Shown one piece after another: positions 1 to 8,964 of a stretch of DNA of 46,855 bases. How positions within the stretch are numbered: the first letter of the stretch is position 1; every line of letters begins with the position of its first letter. The position numbers and the translations under genes are program-made. The stretch is from CAYYGL01 sp964471235 (GTDB lineage: Bacteria; Calditrichota; Calditrichia; RBG-13-44-9; J075). The stretch spans positions 1 to 46,855 of the forward strand of contig CAYYGL010000008.1 in the NCBI GenBank assembly GCA_964471235.1, given 5' to 3'. The notes under the pieces are model-generated. The model was not told the DNA's origin and did no database searches. It was given only the letters and a program-made list of their open reading frames with translations.

Positions 1-358
1 TCGTATTATACAAACTGGCGTTGCTGGCTTCGCTGTTGCGTTCGTTCATTCCGATAGCCACAAACACCCCGGCAGCCTTCGCCGCCTCACACAACTGGCG
101 GGTGCTTTCATCCGGGATGGTAACCGCGTTTTCCAGTAGTTCCGTATAGAGTTCGTTCAAAATAGCGCCCTTGCTGTTGGGAACGACCCACACCCAATCC
201 GGATAGCCGGAAATAAACACTTCCGGAAACACAATGAGTTTAGCGCCGTTTTCTCCGGCTTTTAGAATCATCTGGCACGCTTTGTCCACCGTTGCCTGGC
301 GATTCAGAAACACCGGTGCTGCCTGGGCGGCAGCTATTTTGAATTTATTTAGCTCCAT
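1..358 (-). CDS. Nitrilase-family carbon-nitrogen hydrolase, N-terminal part (runs off window)
   Basis: The first 119 codons of a nitrilase-superfamily hydrolase are visible; the gene continues beyond position 1. It starts MELNKFKIAAAQAAPVF, the usual first strand of the fold. A 'LIVFPEVFISGYPDW' segment around residues 42-56 supplies the first catalytic Glu of the Glu-Lys-Cys triad; the Lys and Cys lie outside the window. The FPE-x-FI-x-GYP wording is typical of true nitrilases (nitrile to carboxylate plus ammonia) and related aliphatic or aryl nitrilases rather than N-carbamoyl amidases, but the subfamily cannot be fixed from this part. The ATG at 358 is preceded by a GGAGGG ribosome site at 365-370. 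The M28 peptidase gene lies 31 bases upstream on the same strand, so the two may be co-transcribed. Confidence 0.85.
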   Translation of the reverse strand, partial: MELNKFKIAAAQAAPVFLNRQATVDKACQMILKAGENGAKLIVFPEVFISGYPDWVWVVPNSKGAILNELYTELLENAVTIPDESTRQLCEAAKAAGVFVAIGMNERNSEASNASLYNT

Positions 359-389
359 TGTTTTCCCTCCGTTCATCAGGTTTCTCATC

Positions 390-3029
390 TTATCTGAGTA
401 ATATCATCTTTTGCACTTGTTTAAAATTCCCGGCCGAAAGACGGAGTAAATAAATTCCACTTGCCACGGTTGTGCCGGAATCATCTCTCCCATCCCATTG
501 CACCTTATATGTTCCGGGTTCCTGCTTGCCCTTCACCAGGGTTCTGACGCGCTGTCCTAACAAATCGAAAATGACCAACTCCACTTCTGATGACCTTGGT
601 AGTTGATAGGTGATCCGGGTGCTGGGGTTGAATGGATTGGGATAATTATGAAAAAGTTCGAATTGCCATTTGCCGGATTCCAACCCGGCAGATGGCTCCC
701 CAATGCCGGTTATTTCTCCTAAATCTAACAACGCCCGGGTGATCACCTGCTGTGCGGATGGTTGTTCCATAAAATACAACGGAAAGCCGATTACAATTAC
801 CCGGGCATCTGTGGCTATATGGCGCAACGCTACCGGTTCACCGTCAAACAGGGATGGGGGAGTTGATGAACTGTTGTAATGATACATCACCTCGGAATCG
901 GTTCCCCCGGCGAGAGCGGTAAATGCTTCCATGGAAAGCAGATTGCCGCCGAAACTTGCCGGCAGTTTGGTGCTGTCCACAGAAACGGCAGGATATCCGG
1001 CTAACTGGGGAGAGGCGCCCTGAAAATCCAATTGCGGGTTGGTTTGCACGGAATCCACAAAAAAGATATCGTGTATAAAATCTCCCGGGGAAAAGGCGAC
1101 ATCTCCGGAAGTGCTGTTCATTAGCTGCCAGCCGATCATCACCAGATTGCCGCCGTTTTCCACGTATTTCCGCAGGGCAACCGTGTCTTCGGAGATGGGG
1201 TTGTTGGGAATGCGCACATCGCTATGCCAGATAACGGTGGAATAGACTCCCAGGTGAGCATCCTGCATGAGGATCCCGGCGTTCACGCTATCCGCTACAT
1301 CCCATTGCCGGGCGATTGTAAAATTGTTCAGGATTTGGTCGTAATAATCATCCACCTGCTGGTCGGTGGGAAACAGCGGATTTCCCCCGGGACCGTCCTT
1401 GCTGTCATCCACCAGGAGAATGCCGGCATCATGGGTGGCTAACTGCCCGAGCACAGCAGGCGAAGGCGCGCTCAAATTCCCGTCAATGTCTTTTGCCTGA
1501 ACTGTATAAGTGTACAGGGTATGGGGCTGGGCGGTGTTATCCATAAATTCCGTGGTGGCGGAGTCTACGGTGAAAGTGACGCTGTTGTTGTTCGGATCAG
1601 TACGAGTGATTAAATAACTGTCGAGGTCCAGTTCGATATTGGGCTCCCAATCCAAAAAGACATGGGTTGGCGTGGAAGTGGCATTGAATTGTTGGGGCAC
1701 TGCCGGAATGTTGCTGGGGGTGACCAGGATTTCGGATGAGAAAATACTTTCGTTCCCGTCCACATCCAATGCGGAATAGGAAATGAAGATAGCACGATTG
1801 GGGGTCAGCCCGGAAAGGGTATATTGGGTAACATTGCCCACCGGGACAATGGATTGGTAAAACAGGGAATCGGCAAAGCGCCAGGCAATGCGGTAACCGG
1901 CGAAATCCGGTTCGGTGTTGGTGGATGACCAGTTCAGGAGCACTTCGGTGCCGTTGCCCACGTCGGAGACCTGTAAAGGGGCTTGCGGGGTTTCCGGTGC
2001 CAGAATCATACTCGCAAAAGCAGCCACGTTTAGTTTCGTCACCCGGGCAGCATAGGGCGGATACATGTGCTCCAATAGATCCGTATCGCTATGTTGATGT
2101 TCCAGGCGTTCCGCCGGTTCGGTGAACCGTACCGCAGCATAGCCCTCATCATTAAAAGGGATATGATCCCCGCCTCGACCGGGACGATCCTGGGCGGGAA
2201 TTAAATTAACCGTCATATCCGGCACATATTGTTCCGCCTTTAATTTGATATAACGCGCCAATTGCCGGGAAATAGAGGTGGAAGGTCCGATGGAAAACAT
2301 CCGTACGCTGGTGCTATCGATGGTGCTATCCGGTGCCACGATGTTCCCGATGATATCATTGGTTGCCATACCGTCTATTCGGATATTGTGCTGTCTTGCC
2401 CAGGCGGCATAAGCGCCGCTCCCGAATAATCCCTGTTCTTCCCCGGTAACCGCCATAAAAATCATGGTGGCATCAAATTGGAAATGGCTGAAAATTCGCG
2501 CCATCTCGATGGAAGCTGCCACCCCGGTGCCATCGTCATTCGCCGCCGGTTGAGTGGATACCGGGTCACATACGCTAAATGTGCGGCTGTCCATGTGCCC
2601 GCTGACAATAAAATGACGGTTCTGTGCCTGGGGCATGGTTCCCGGAAGGGTGGCAATCACATCGGCATGTTCCCGGGTGGTGCCGCAGATTGTCGCGGTA
2701 AACCAGAAGAAAGCGGGTTGGAGTGCTCCCCCGGTGGCATCACTCCATTGTTGAAATTTACTTTTCACCCAACGGCGAGTGGCGCCGATGCCGGTTGTCG
2801 GTGAAACGGTATCGGAAACGGTATTCCGGGGAGAAAAATTGACCAATCGGATAATGTATGATAAAATACTGTCGGTCGAAACCGAGTCCACCATGGCTTG
2901 AATCATGGGGTTTGCCGGGGTACCCCGGTAATATTTGGTTGCCCGTTCTGCCTGGGGCAGGGCATGGGTATTCAGGATGAACCAACTCAGGATAAAGACG
3001 ACATAGAAGGGGGTGAAACGACGGTACAT
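390..3029 (-). CDS. Secreted M28-family zinc aminopeptidase with two FnIII domains and T9SS sorting domain
   Basis: An 879-residue secreted metallopeptidase. Residues 1-23 form a signal peptide. The M28 catalytic domain covers about 50-345, with a complete di-zinc ligand set: H145 and D147 (SGHMDS), D165 (ANDDGTG), E197/E198 (TGEEQGLFGS), D225 and H289 (GGDHIPFNDEGY). Two fibronectin type III domains follow (about 347-436 and 440-528). Residues 533-765 form a domain starting ILLVDDSKDG, possibly glutamine-amidotransferase-like. The C-terminus (about 797-879) carries the type IX/Por sorting signature (NYPNPFNPST, then VASGIYLLRL and a terminal KMILLR), predicting export and surface anchoring or release. 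A strong AGGAGG site precedes the start. Likely role: extracellular exopeptidase for peptide scavenging; substrate preference cannot be read from the sequence. Confidence 0.92.
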   Translation of the reverse strand: MYRRFTPFYVVFILSWFILNTHALPQAERATKYYRGTPANPMIQAMVDSVSTDSILSYIIRLVNFSPRNTVSDTVSPTTGIGATRRWVKSKFQQWSDATGGALQPAFFWFTATICGTTREHADVIATLPGTMPQAQNRHFIVSGHMDSRTFSVCDPVSTQPAANDDGTGVAASIEMARIFSHFQFDATMIFMAVTGEEQGLFGSGAYAAWARQHNIRIDGMATNDIIGNIVAPDSTIDSTSVRMFSIGPSTSISRQLARYIKLKAEQYVPDMTVNLIPAQDRPGRGGDHIPFNDEGYAAVRFTEPAERLEHQHSDTDLLEHMYPPYAARVTKLNVAAFASMILAPETPQAPLQVSDVGNGTEVLLNWSSTNTEPDFAGYRIAWRFADSLFYQSIVPVGNVTQYTLSGLTPNRAIFISYSALDVDGNESIFSSEILVTPSNIPAVPQQFNATSTPTHVFLDWEPNIELDLDSYLITRTDPNNNSVTFTVDSATTEFMDNTAQPHTLYTYTVQAKDIDGNLSAPSPAVLGQLATHDAGILLVDDSKDGPGGNPLFPTDQQVDDYYDQILNNFTIARQWDVADSVNAGILMQDAHLGVYSTVIWHSDVRIPNNPISEDTVALRKYVENGGNLVMIGWQLMNSTSGDVAFSPGDFIHDIFFVDSVQTNPQLDFQGASPQLAGYPAVSVDSTKLPASFGGNLLSMEAFTALAGGTDSEVMYHYNSSSTPPSLFDGEPVALRHIATDARVIVIGFPLYFMEQPSAQQVITRALLDLGEITGIGEPSAGLESGKWQFELFHNYPNPFNPSTRITYQLPRSSEVELVIFDLLGQRVRTLVKGKQEPGTYKVQWDGRDDSGTTVASGIYLLRLSAGNFKQVQKMILLR

Positions 3030-3380
3030 ATTTCCTCCTGGTGTTGTGATGGATAAAGAAGGTAATGTGCTTTGATAAAGCTATACCATCGAGTAAAAAT
3101 GTTTTGCTGAATCGCTACGTGGATACTCGTGAAGTGGAGAATAACGAGGCGACCCGGTATCGTTCACTACCAAAGGATTCAGGAAACTGGTTTAATTGCT
3201 CATCCCTGTGCCAAAGATATTCAATAAATCTTCAGGAAGCAAGTTTGTTCCTGCCCGAGTGTAAAAAATCTTGGAAAAATCCGTTCCATGCCTTAAACTG
3301 TTATTACCAACACAATTATAGCAAAAGTGGTAACGAATAGGCATTGCAATGACGTGTATCTTTAGGCTGAGGAGGCGATA
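3030..3380. other. Divergent intergenic region without a supported gene
   Basis: This 351-base gap separates the divergent peptidase and amidase genes and should hold both promoters. An ORF at 3065-3340 has no recognisable domain, no ribosome site and low-complexity composition, so I treat it as non-coding. No clear hairpin or repeat was found. Confidence 0.6.
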
Positions 3381-3986
3381 ATGGCAACATTTTGCACCGA
3401 TCCCGGGCATGGCGGAAGGGATAGCGGCGCTGCCTGGGAGGGGGTTCTGGAAAAAGATTTGAATTTGATTTACACCGGTCAATTGAATGCCATGCTAAAA
3501 CAACGGGGGCACCGGGTGTTTACCACCCGCATTTCCGATGAGCATGTGCCCGATCTGTTAACCCGTTGCAAGTTGATCAACATGCATCATTCCCAGAATG
3601 CGCCCCGTTTCGATGCTATTATTTCCATTCATTGCAACGTGGCGGCTTATAAGGATTCCCAAACCGGGAGATATGTGGCAAAATCCGGGGTGAGAGGTTT
3701 CTATGCCATTTATAGCCGGGAGTCTATTAAAAGCCGCGACCTGGCGCAGTCAATTGCCAATGAGGTGATGCAACAGGGAATGACGGTGAATCACGGCGGG
3801 AAAATCTCAACGGTTGAGTTAGGACGCAGCTTAGCCTGGATTCATAAAACCCTTCCCCCGGCTGTATTGTTGGAATTGGGGTTTATGACCAATCCGGAGG
3901 AGCTGGAACGACTGCAAGACCCGGGATACCAGAAAAAAATGGTGGAAGCCATTGTGAATGGGTTGGAAAATTACCTGATGGGGTAA
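3381..3986 (+). CDS. N-acetylmuramoyl-L-alanine amidase (Amidase_3), leaderless
   Basis: A 201-residue single-domain zinc amidase that cleaves the MurNAc-L-Ala bond of peptidoglycan. Zinc ligands are visible as H10 (DPGHGG), E24 (VLEKDLNL) and H84 (SIHCN); the catalytic Glu is E165 (LLELGFMTN). The ATG at 3381 follows a GAGGAGG site and the catalytic fold begins at residue 2, so there is no signal peptide. This is unusual for a housekeeping AmiC-type enzyme, but common for phage or tailocin endolysins that need a holin to reach the wall. Two small membrane proteins follow at once (4040 and 4444), which fits a lysis-type module. Alternatives are a spore/sporulation-type CwlD-like enzyme or a moron gene. 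Enzyme class is certain from the motifs; the lysis role is inferred. Confidence 0.93.
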   Translation: MATFCTDPGHGGRDSGAAWEGVLEKDLNLIYTGQLNAMLKQRGHRVFTTRISDEHVPDLLTRCKLINMHHSQNAPRFDAIISIHCNVAAYKDSQTGRYVAKSGVRGFYAIYSRESIKSRDLAQSIANEVMQQGMTVNHGGKISTVELGRSLAWIHKTLPPAVLLELGFMTNPEELERLQDPGYQKKMVEAIVNGLENYLMG

Positions 3987-4039
3987 GCGAATGATCGAGA
4001 TTCAAAATATTATACAATTAAACGGGAAAGGGTAGGCAG

Positions 4040-4444
4040 ATGAGCGAATTCAGAGGGAAACCCAGTCCCTGGCTGTTACATAATTCCAAAGGCTTTCCGG
4101 ACTTTTTGTTTACCATCCTCACGTATTCCATGCTGCTGCTGATGCTGGTGAGTTTTACCTGGATCGCATTCGGAATATTAGCATATCTAAATGCAGACAA
4201 CGTCAAAGCCGAAGTCATTTTGAAGGTGATGGATAGTATGAAAACCGGTCTCATCTCTCTTGCGGGGGTGGTGTTTGGTCTGGCAGGCAGCTATACGGTG
4301 CGGCGCTACAAAAAGGATGAGCACTGGCTGGAGAAGAAAAAACTGGAATCGGAAGCGGCAGCTCCCCCGCCGCCGGTTTCCGAAAAAACAACTATCCCGG
4401 TACAGGAAGGCTTAACCCTGGTGGAAAATGAGGAGGATATCTGA
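4040..4444 (+). CDS. Small two-helix membrane protein with charged, Pro-rich cytoplasmic tail (holin-like)
   Basis: A 134-residue protein of unrecognised family. Two hydrophobic segments stand out: about 29-54 (LFTILTYSMLLLMLVSFTWIA...) and about 70-88 (GLISLAGVVFGLAGSYTV). They are followed by a highly charged tail (RRYKKDEHWLEKKKLE), an AAPPPPV linker and an acidic end. Two helices plus a charged C-terminus is the class II holin layout, but no family match is claimed. Its stop codon overlaps the start of the next gene in a TGATG, so the two are translationally coupled. It lies 53 bases downstream of the leaderless amidase on the same strand. Confidence 0.7.
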   Translation: MSEFRGKPSPWLLHNSKGFPDFLFTILTYSMLLLMLVSFTWIAFGILAYLNADNVKAEVILKVMDSMKTGLISLAGVVFGLAGSYTVRRYKKDEHWLEKKKLESEAAAPPPPVSEKTTIPVQEGLTLVENEEDI

Positions 4445-5013
4445 TGGATTGGCTGACCCAGATCGGTATGAGCCGGGACACCTTGATTTTGCTGCTGCCG
4501 TTGCTGATTGTCGTGGTATTATTTCTAATGCTGGTGATCCGAAAAAGCCCTTTACTGGGGATGGGGATGTTAGCCGGCGCAGCGGTTTTGGGCACCTGGC
4601 TGGTAAAGAACAAAAAACTTCAATCCGCATTTGAAATTGAAAAGAAACTTGCCGGAAAAAACGACAACCTGAAACAGTTCAAAGAACGCCAAAAAGAACG
4701 CTACCAGGCAGTGATGGCAAACCGGGAAATCATTGCGGAGTTGGAAAAGAAACTCAAACAGTTGCAGAAACAACCGGCGAGGAATAAAATCGAGATTCAA
4801 TTATTGGAAAAAGAGATTTCCGAACGAAAAACCTTGCTGGAAAAGTTGTTGAAAGAAGAAGATGATATTTTCTCAGCGGAACCACCTCCGCCAACGAACG
4901 CTGGTGATAACAAGCTCGATGTTTATGATTATCCGGAGGAGGATGGTGGGGAAACTGTATCTCCCAAGCCAGGGAAGATAGAACTGAACGGCTACCGGTT
5001 AATTGAAGTGTAA
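4444..5013 (+). CDS. Membrane-anchored coiled-coil protein (spanin-like layout)
   Basis: A 189-residue protein of unrecognised family. Residues 12-33 and 37-54 are hydrophobic (LILLLPLLIVVVLFLMLVI and MGMLAGAAVLGTWLV). About 58-145 is a strongly charged coiled coil rich in K/E/Q (KQFKERQKERYQAVMANRE..., ELEKKLKQLQKQ, ERKTLLEKLLKEE). The tail is acidic and proline-rich with a PPPP run. N-terminal membrane segments followed by a long coiled coil recall inner-membrane spanins, but no lipoprotein partner is present and the family is not recognised. It overlaps the preceding gene by one base (TGATG) and probably works with it and the amidase. Confidence 0.7.
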   Translation: MDWLTQIGMSRDTLILLLPLLIVVVLFLMLVIRKSPLLGMGMLAGAAVLGTWLVKNKKLQSAFEIEKKLAGKNDNLKQFKERQKERYQAVMANREIIAELEKKLKQLQKQPARNKIEIQLLEKEISERKTLLEKLLKEEDDIFSAEPPPPTNAGDNKLDVYDYPEEDGGETVSPKPGKIELNGYRLIEV

Positions 5014-5158
5014 TCGAGATGCCGGGCGAGTCGAATATTGGGAAAAGCGATTCCTTCGCTCAATTAAGAAGGTAAAATCCGTTCCATAAAGATGCGAATA
5101 TTCCTTGCTCTTTGTTCTGAAGTTTCACTCAAAATTATTTTAATTCCGGGAATATCGA

Positions 5159-6811
5159 GTGCATTTGCATTATTTAACCTTGCAACGCCAGGTTGAATTC
5201 CTCCGCCACCGCATCATTGGCTGCCGGGTAGGCGATAGTTTTACCCAGGTGAAAAATGAATGGGTGCTGGTCTTGACCGCCGGTTCGGAAAAAAATCACT
5301 GGCTGCAACTCTCCAGTCACGGTAAATATCCCTACATCGTGCTGAATGAGGCTTCCCGCCGTGCTGCCAATTCCACCGCGGTGATGCCGGAAGTTGTGGG
5401 ACATATTGTTCAGGAAATATCCCTTTTTCCTTCCGATAGGGTTATCGAGATAAAATTTGAAGGAGCCTCCTTCCGCCTGCTCTGCCAGTTCTTTACCCAC
5501 CATGCCAATTTTTTTCTGGTTGATGAGGAGAACGTCATCATCAACAGTTTTAAAAGCGCTCGAACCCAAAAGGGCAGGAGGTACCGGTTGGAGAAGCATG
5601 ATTTGCCGGATATCGAGCGTCTTGATGAACAAGCATTCCGGCAGCTTTTGCAGCAACTGCCAACAGCACCCGTGGGAAAACCATTGCGCCAATTTCGATA
5701 CATGACCCGCATTGTGATTGCGGAAATTTTGTTTCGTTGTCGGTTAGACCCCGGGATAACCGTGGGAGAGTTGGCGCATGAACAACTCAAACAGATTGCG
5801 GAAGAGAGTCGAAAGTTTTTTGAAGCGTGCCGAACGGAACATCCGCGGGTGTACCTGGAAAACAACCTGCCGGTGAAATTTACCCTCTGCCCGTTTCAGT
5901 CCCTTGATGAGAAACCGGCGAAAGAGTTCGGAGATATCAATGCCGCTCTGCGCTACTTCAATTTTAAGGCATTGAAAAATGAGATATTGATTGGAAAGAA
6001 GTCTCGTTACCGGCATCTGGTGCAAAAGCAATTGGAAAAGATTGAGCATACCATCCAACAATTAAGCCGGGGGAACGGTGATAGCGGCAAGGAAACTGAT
6101 TATCAACGAATCGGTGAGTTGCTAATCTCCCAACCGGATGCTGTTACGCCGGGTTCCACGGAGGTGCAGTTAACCGATTATTTTGATGAATCCCTGCCGG
6201 TAATCCGGGTCAGGATTGATCCGAAAAAATCTGCCCGGGAGAATGCCGAAGTCTATTTCCAGAAAGCAAGACAATTTGCCCAGAAAAAGGACCAATACCG
6301 GGAGAGGGCGACGCAATTACGGAAGCATCAAACCCTGTTACGTGATATCCTGGCGCAATTGACCTCGGATATTTCCTTCAAACAACTGCAACGGATTGAA
6401 AAAACGTTGAAGCAGCTTCATATTCTGCAAGCCCCCCGGGAGGAACGCTCCGAATTTCATCTACCTTACAAACGGTATGAGTTTAAAGGGTATGACATTT
6501 GGGTGGGGAAAAGCGCTCGTGATAACGATTTATTGACATTCAAACATGCCCATAAAGAAGATTTCTGGCTGCATGCCCAGAATTACAGTGGTTCTCATGT
6601 GGTCATCCGTAATCCGCAGCGGAAAGAACAGCTTCCCCCGGAGGTAACCGAATATGCCGCCCGGTTAGCGGTTACTCACAGTGCCGGAAAACACGCTTCG
6701 TATGTGCCGGTGCTCATCACCCGGGTCAAATACCTTCGCAAGCCCCGCAAAGCGCCGCCGGGAACGGTTATTCCAACCCGGAGTAAAACAATTTTTGTGG
6801 ATCCGTTGTAG
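5159..6811 (+). CDS. rqcH: RqcH / NFACT-family ribosome quality-control protein (Rqc2 homologue)
   Basis: A 550-residue NFACT protein, close to the usual bacterial size of about 570. In the family, RqcH binds the 50S subunit carrying a stalled peptidyl-tRNA and directs C-terminal alanine tailing that marks the nascent chain for degradation; some homologues were named fibronectin-binding proteins. The NFACT-N domain spans about 1-200 and holds the functional Asp-Arg pair in 'FPSDRVIEIKF' (about residues 98-99). A coiled-coil arm region covers about 265-420. The NFACT-R domain covers about 440-550, with the signature IWVGKSARDNDLLTFK, DFWLHAQNYSGSHVV and RKPRKAPPGTV. The start is a GTG at 5159, chosen because the conserved N-terminal helix (LHYLTLQRQVEFLRHRIIG) begins there; the ribosome site is weak. 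No rqcP or ribosome gene is adjacent. Confidence 0.92.
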   Translation: MHLHYLTLQRQVEFLRHRIIGCRVGDSFTQVKNEWVLVLTAGSEKNHWLQLSSHGKYPYIVLNEASRRAANSTAVMPEVVGHIVQEISLFPSDRVIEIKFEGASFRLLCQFFTHHANFFLVDEENVIINSFKSARTQKGRRYRLEKHDLPDIERLDEQAFRQLLQQLPTAPVGKPLRQFRYMTRIVIAEILFRCRLDPGITVGELAHEQLKQIAEESRKFFEACRTEHPRVYLENNLPVKFTLCPFQSLDEKPAKEFGDINAALRYFNFKALKNEILIGKKSRYRHLVQKQLEKIEHTIQQLSRGNGDSGKETDYQRIGELLISQPDAVTPGSTEVQLTDYFDESLPVIRVRIDPKKSARENAEVYFQKARQFAQKKDQYRERATQLRKHQTLLRDILAQLTSDISFKQLQRIEKTLKQLHILQAPREERSEFHLPYKRYEFKGYDIWVGKSARDNDLLTFKHAHKEDFWLHAQNYSGSHVVIRNPQRKEQLPPEVTEYAARLAVTHSAGKHASYVPVLITRVKYLRKPRKAPPGTVIPTRSKTIFVDPL

Positions 6812-6829
6812 GCATTACAGAATCCGGAC

Positions 6830-6847
6830 GACAAAATTCGTTTTGTC
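6830..6847. terminator. Possible hairpin terminator after rqcH
   Basis: A 7-bp stem (GACAAAA / TTTTGTC) with a TTCG tetraloop lies 19 bases after the rqcH stop and is followed by AATTT. The stem is AT-rich and the T tract poor, so it is only a weak candidate. It sits just before the next gene. Confidence 0.35.
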
Positions 6848-6866
6848 AATTTAAAACGAGATTGAG

Positions 6867-7475
6867 ATGAAACACCTTACGATTTGTCTCGGTATCCTTT
6901 TTTATCTGTTACTTCCCGGGTGCAAGCAATTGGACGAACCCTTGTTGTCGGAAGGTGTGGTTTCTTTTCCCCTGCGACCGGGTGCTTTATGGCAATATAT
7001 GGTAACCGATACCATCCTCAATATTCATGACACCGTGGAGATTTCCATTCCCTCCACAATTACGGCGCCAAACGGGCAACTAGCCTGGTTATGGAGAATT
7101 CACTCTCCGGGAAACAGCGACACACTATATATTGTCGTTTCTAAAAACCGCTTAAATTTTTATGCAGATGCGCATTTGCAGTATCTGCGGATTATTCTGG
7201 ATTATCCACTAAATGTGGGCAAGAAGTGGGAGACCGCTTTCGCCCTGTATCAGGTTGTCTCCATGGAAAGCGTCACCTTAGATGCCCGGGTTGTTGATAA
7301 CGTAACCCGGATCATCCAAACACCGCAGCATATCGGGAACGAAGTTGGCGCAAATGAATACTGGGTTCAGCCGGACGTGGGATTGGTGAAAATGGTAGAT
7401 GGTGTCTGGACCACCGTTGATATGGAAAGCTTCCACCACACTGAGTGGAATTTGTTATCGTATCATATCCCCTGA
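6867..7475 (+). CDS. Predicted lipoprotein of unknown function
   Basis: A 202-residue protein with a lipoprotein signal peptide: MKHLTICLGILFYLLLPGC, lipobox LLPGC with Cys19 as the lipidated residue. The mature part is rich in beta-strand-like segments (ALWQYMVTDTILNIHDTVEIS, LAWLWRIH, YWVQPDVGLVKMVDG). This resembles the many small outer-membrane lipoproteins of the FCB group, but I do not recognise the family. The 'GALWQYMVTDTI ... WVQPDVGLVKM' pattern suggests the loose family of proteins with one large antiparallel sheet. It follows rqcH on the same strand, and paaA begins 193 bases downstream with its own leader. Confidence 0.75.
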   Translation: MKHLTICLGILFYLLLPGCKQLDEPLLSEGVVSFPLRPGALWQYMVTDTILNIHDTVEISIPSTITAPNGQLAWLWRIHSPGNSDTLYIVVSKNRLNFYADAHLQYLRIILDYPLNVGKKWETAFALYQVVSMESVTLDARVVDNVTRIIQTPQHIGNEVGANEYWVQPDVGLVKMVDGVWTTVDMESFHHTEWNLLSYHIP

Positions 7476-7668
7476 ATCCCATTCCCCAATCCTTCTCGCG
7501 GTTTCTCTTGTATCCGCATCACAAGGATGTACCGGGTCCCGATCAAATTATGGGGCTATGGGAATCCTTTTATACTTGATTTAAAATGTTGGATGCCGTA
7601 TAATTTTAATTCAATCGTCAAAATGGCGATGTTCAACATCTTTACATCTTAACATAAAGAGGTTCCCA

Positions 7669-8610
7669 ATGGAAGAGAATGGCAAATTGGAGAAGTTTGA
7701 AGCCCGCATCCGGCAGGGGGAAAAGATCGAACCGAAAGACTGGATGCCGGATCGCTACCGGAAACAACTCATTCGAATGATTTCTCAGCATGCCCATTCC
7801 GAAGTGGTGGGAATGCTGCCGGAAGGCAACTGGATTACCCGGGCGCCCTCATTGCGGCGCAAGTTGGTGTTGCTGGCAAAAGTTCAGGATGAAGCCGGTC
7901 ACGGGCTGTATCTCTATTGCGCCGCGGAAACGCTGGGTGTGGATCGCCAGGAATTAATTGATCAGCTTCTGGAAGGTAAGGCGAAGTATTCCAATATCTT
8001 TAATTATCCCACCCTGACCTGGGCGGATATCGGCGTTATCGGTTGGCTGGTGGACGGTGCGGCGATTGTCAATCAGACCATGCTGGCTAAATCTTCGTAC
8101 GGTCCCTATTCCCGTGCCATGATTCGCATTTGCAAGGAAGAGAACTTCCACAAACGGCAGGGTTATGAGATTGTGGCGACCATGGCAAAAGGCACCCCGG
8201 AGCAGAAGAAGATGGTGCAAGATGCGGTGAATCGCTGGTGGTGGCCCTCGTTGATGATGTTCGGTCCTCATGACACTGACTCTCCCAACAGTGGGGAGTT
8301 GCTCCGATGGAAAGTGAAAACCAAAACCAACGATGAACTTCGGCAACGCTTTGTGAACCTGACAGTCCCTCAGGCAAAGGCGGTGGGTTTAACAATTCCG
8401 GATCCCGATTTAAAATATAATAAAGAAACCGGCAACTGGGAATTCGGGGAAATCAACTGGGATGAATTCTGGCAGGTGATCAAAGGTAACGGTCCCTGCA
8501 ACCGGGAACGGATGCGGGCTCGGCGAAAAGCCCATGAGGAGGGCGCCTGGGTTCGGGAAGCCGCTGCCGCCTATGCCGCCAAACATGGGGCAAAGAGTGG
8601 AGCGGCATGA
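7669..8610 (+). CDS. paaA: 1,2-phenylacetyl-CoA epoxidase catalytic subunit PaaA
   Basis: A 313-residue di-iron monooxygenase alpha subunit that epoxidises the ring of phenylacetyl-CoA using O2 and electrons from PaaE. All six di-iron ligands expected from the E. coli enzyme are present with the right spacing: E45 (HAHSEVVGM), E75 and H78 (KVQDEAGHG), D129 (WLVDGAA), E158 and H161 (CKEENFHKRQGYE). Length matches the family (about 309-330). An AGAGG ribosome site precedes the ATG. It opens the paa cluster, but the partner genes paaB and paaC start only after a 650-base stretch holding a degraded toxin-antitoxin pair. This is cytosolic and works in the PaaABC(E) complex. High confidence. Confidence 0.97.
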   Translation: MEENGKLEKFEARIRQGEKIEPKDWMPDRYRKQLIRMISQHAHSEVVGMLPEGNWITRAPSLRRKLVLLAKVQDEAGHGLYLYCAAETLGVDRQELIDQLLEGKAKYSNIFNYPTLTWADIGVIGWLVDGAAIVNQTMLAKSSYGPYSRAMIRICKEENFHKRQGYEIVATMAKGTPEQKKMVQDAVNRWWWPSLMMFGPHDTDSPNSGELLRWKVKTKTNDELRQRFVNLTVPQAKAVGLTIPDPDLKYNKETGNWEFGEINWDEFWQVIKGNGPCNRERMRARRKAHEEGAWVREAAAAYAAKHGAKSGAA

Positions 8611-8751
8611 ATGGTATCGATAGGCTGCCAAAATGGAAGAAGGCTTAAATATGATGAATAACCGGTTTACTCCTCTAATCAAACGAAACCATGGTTGGTG
8701 AACCGACTGAATTGAAGTAGTGTCGAGAGTAAATTGCCAGAAAAAACGTGA

Positions 8752-8964
8752 GAGGAGTTATTAAAGTATCCGGAAATGACATTGCGGGAGGTTTTGGGAT
8801 TAATTTGCAAGAAGCATTTCATGGAGTATTGGGAACTTCGAGTGGGGAATATGCGAATGTTCTACAAAGTTGTGGATGAAGAGCCAACCGTGGTACGAGT
8901 TTTGGCAGTTGGTAAGAAAAGGGGTAACAAACTTTTTATAGGGGGAAAGGAGATTCAATTATGA
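8752..8964 (+). pseudogene. RelE/HigB-like toxin remnant with in-frame stop
   Basis: The C-terminal two thirds of a small type II toxin are readable from an ATG at 8776 (62 residues), with 'YWELRVGNMRMFYKV' and 'VVRVLAVGKKRGNKLFIGGKEI', typical of RelE/ParE-fold nucleases. Family members usually have about 85-95 residues. Reading upstream in the same frame gives 'LPEKT-stop-EELLKYPEMTLREV', where a CGA-to-TGA change (TGA at 8749-8751) would explain the break, and a further stop lies before it. The first strand and helix are therefore missing or out of frame. The stop overlaps the antitoxin start by ATGA, the reverse order (toxin first) that is common in this family. Probably inactive. Confidence 0.7.

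Noticed and set aside
3065..3340. A 91-codon plus-strand ORF between the peptidase and amidase genes
   Set aside because: No domain, no ribosome site, odd composition, and it fills the divergent promoter region.
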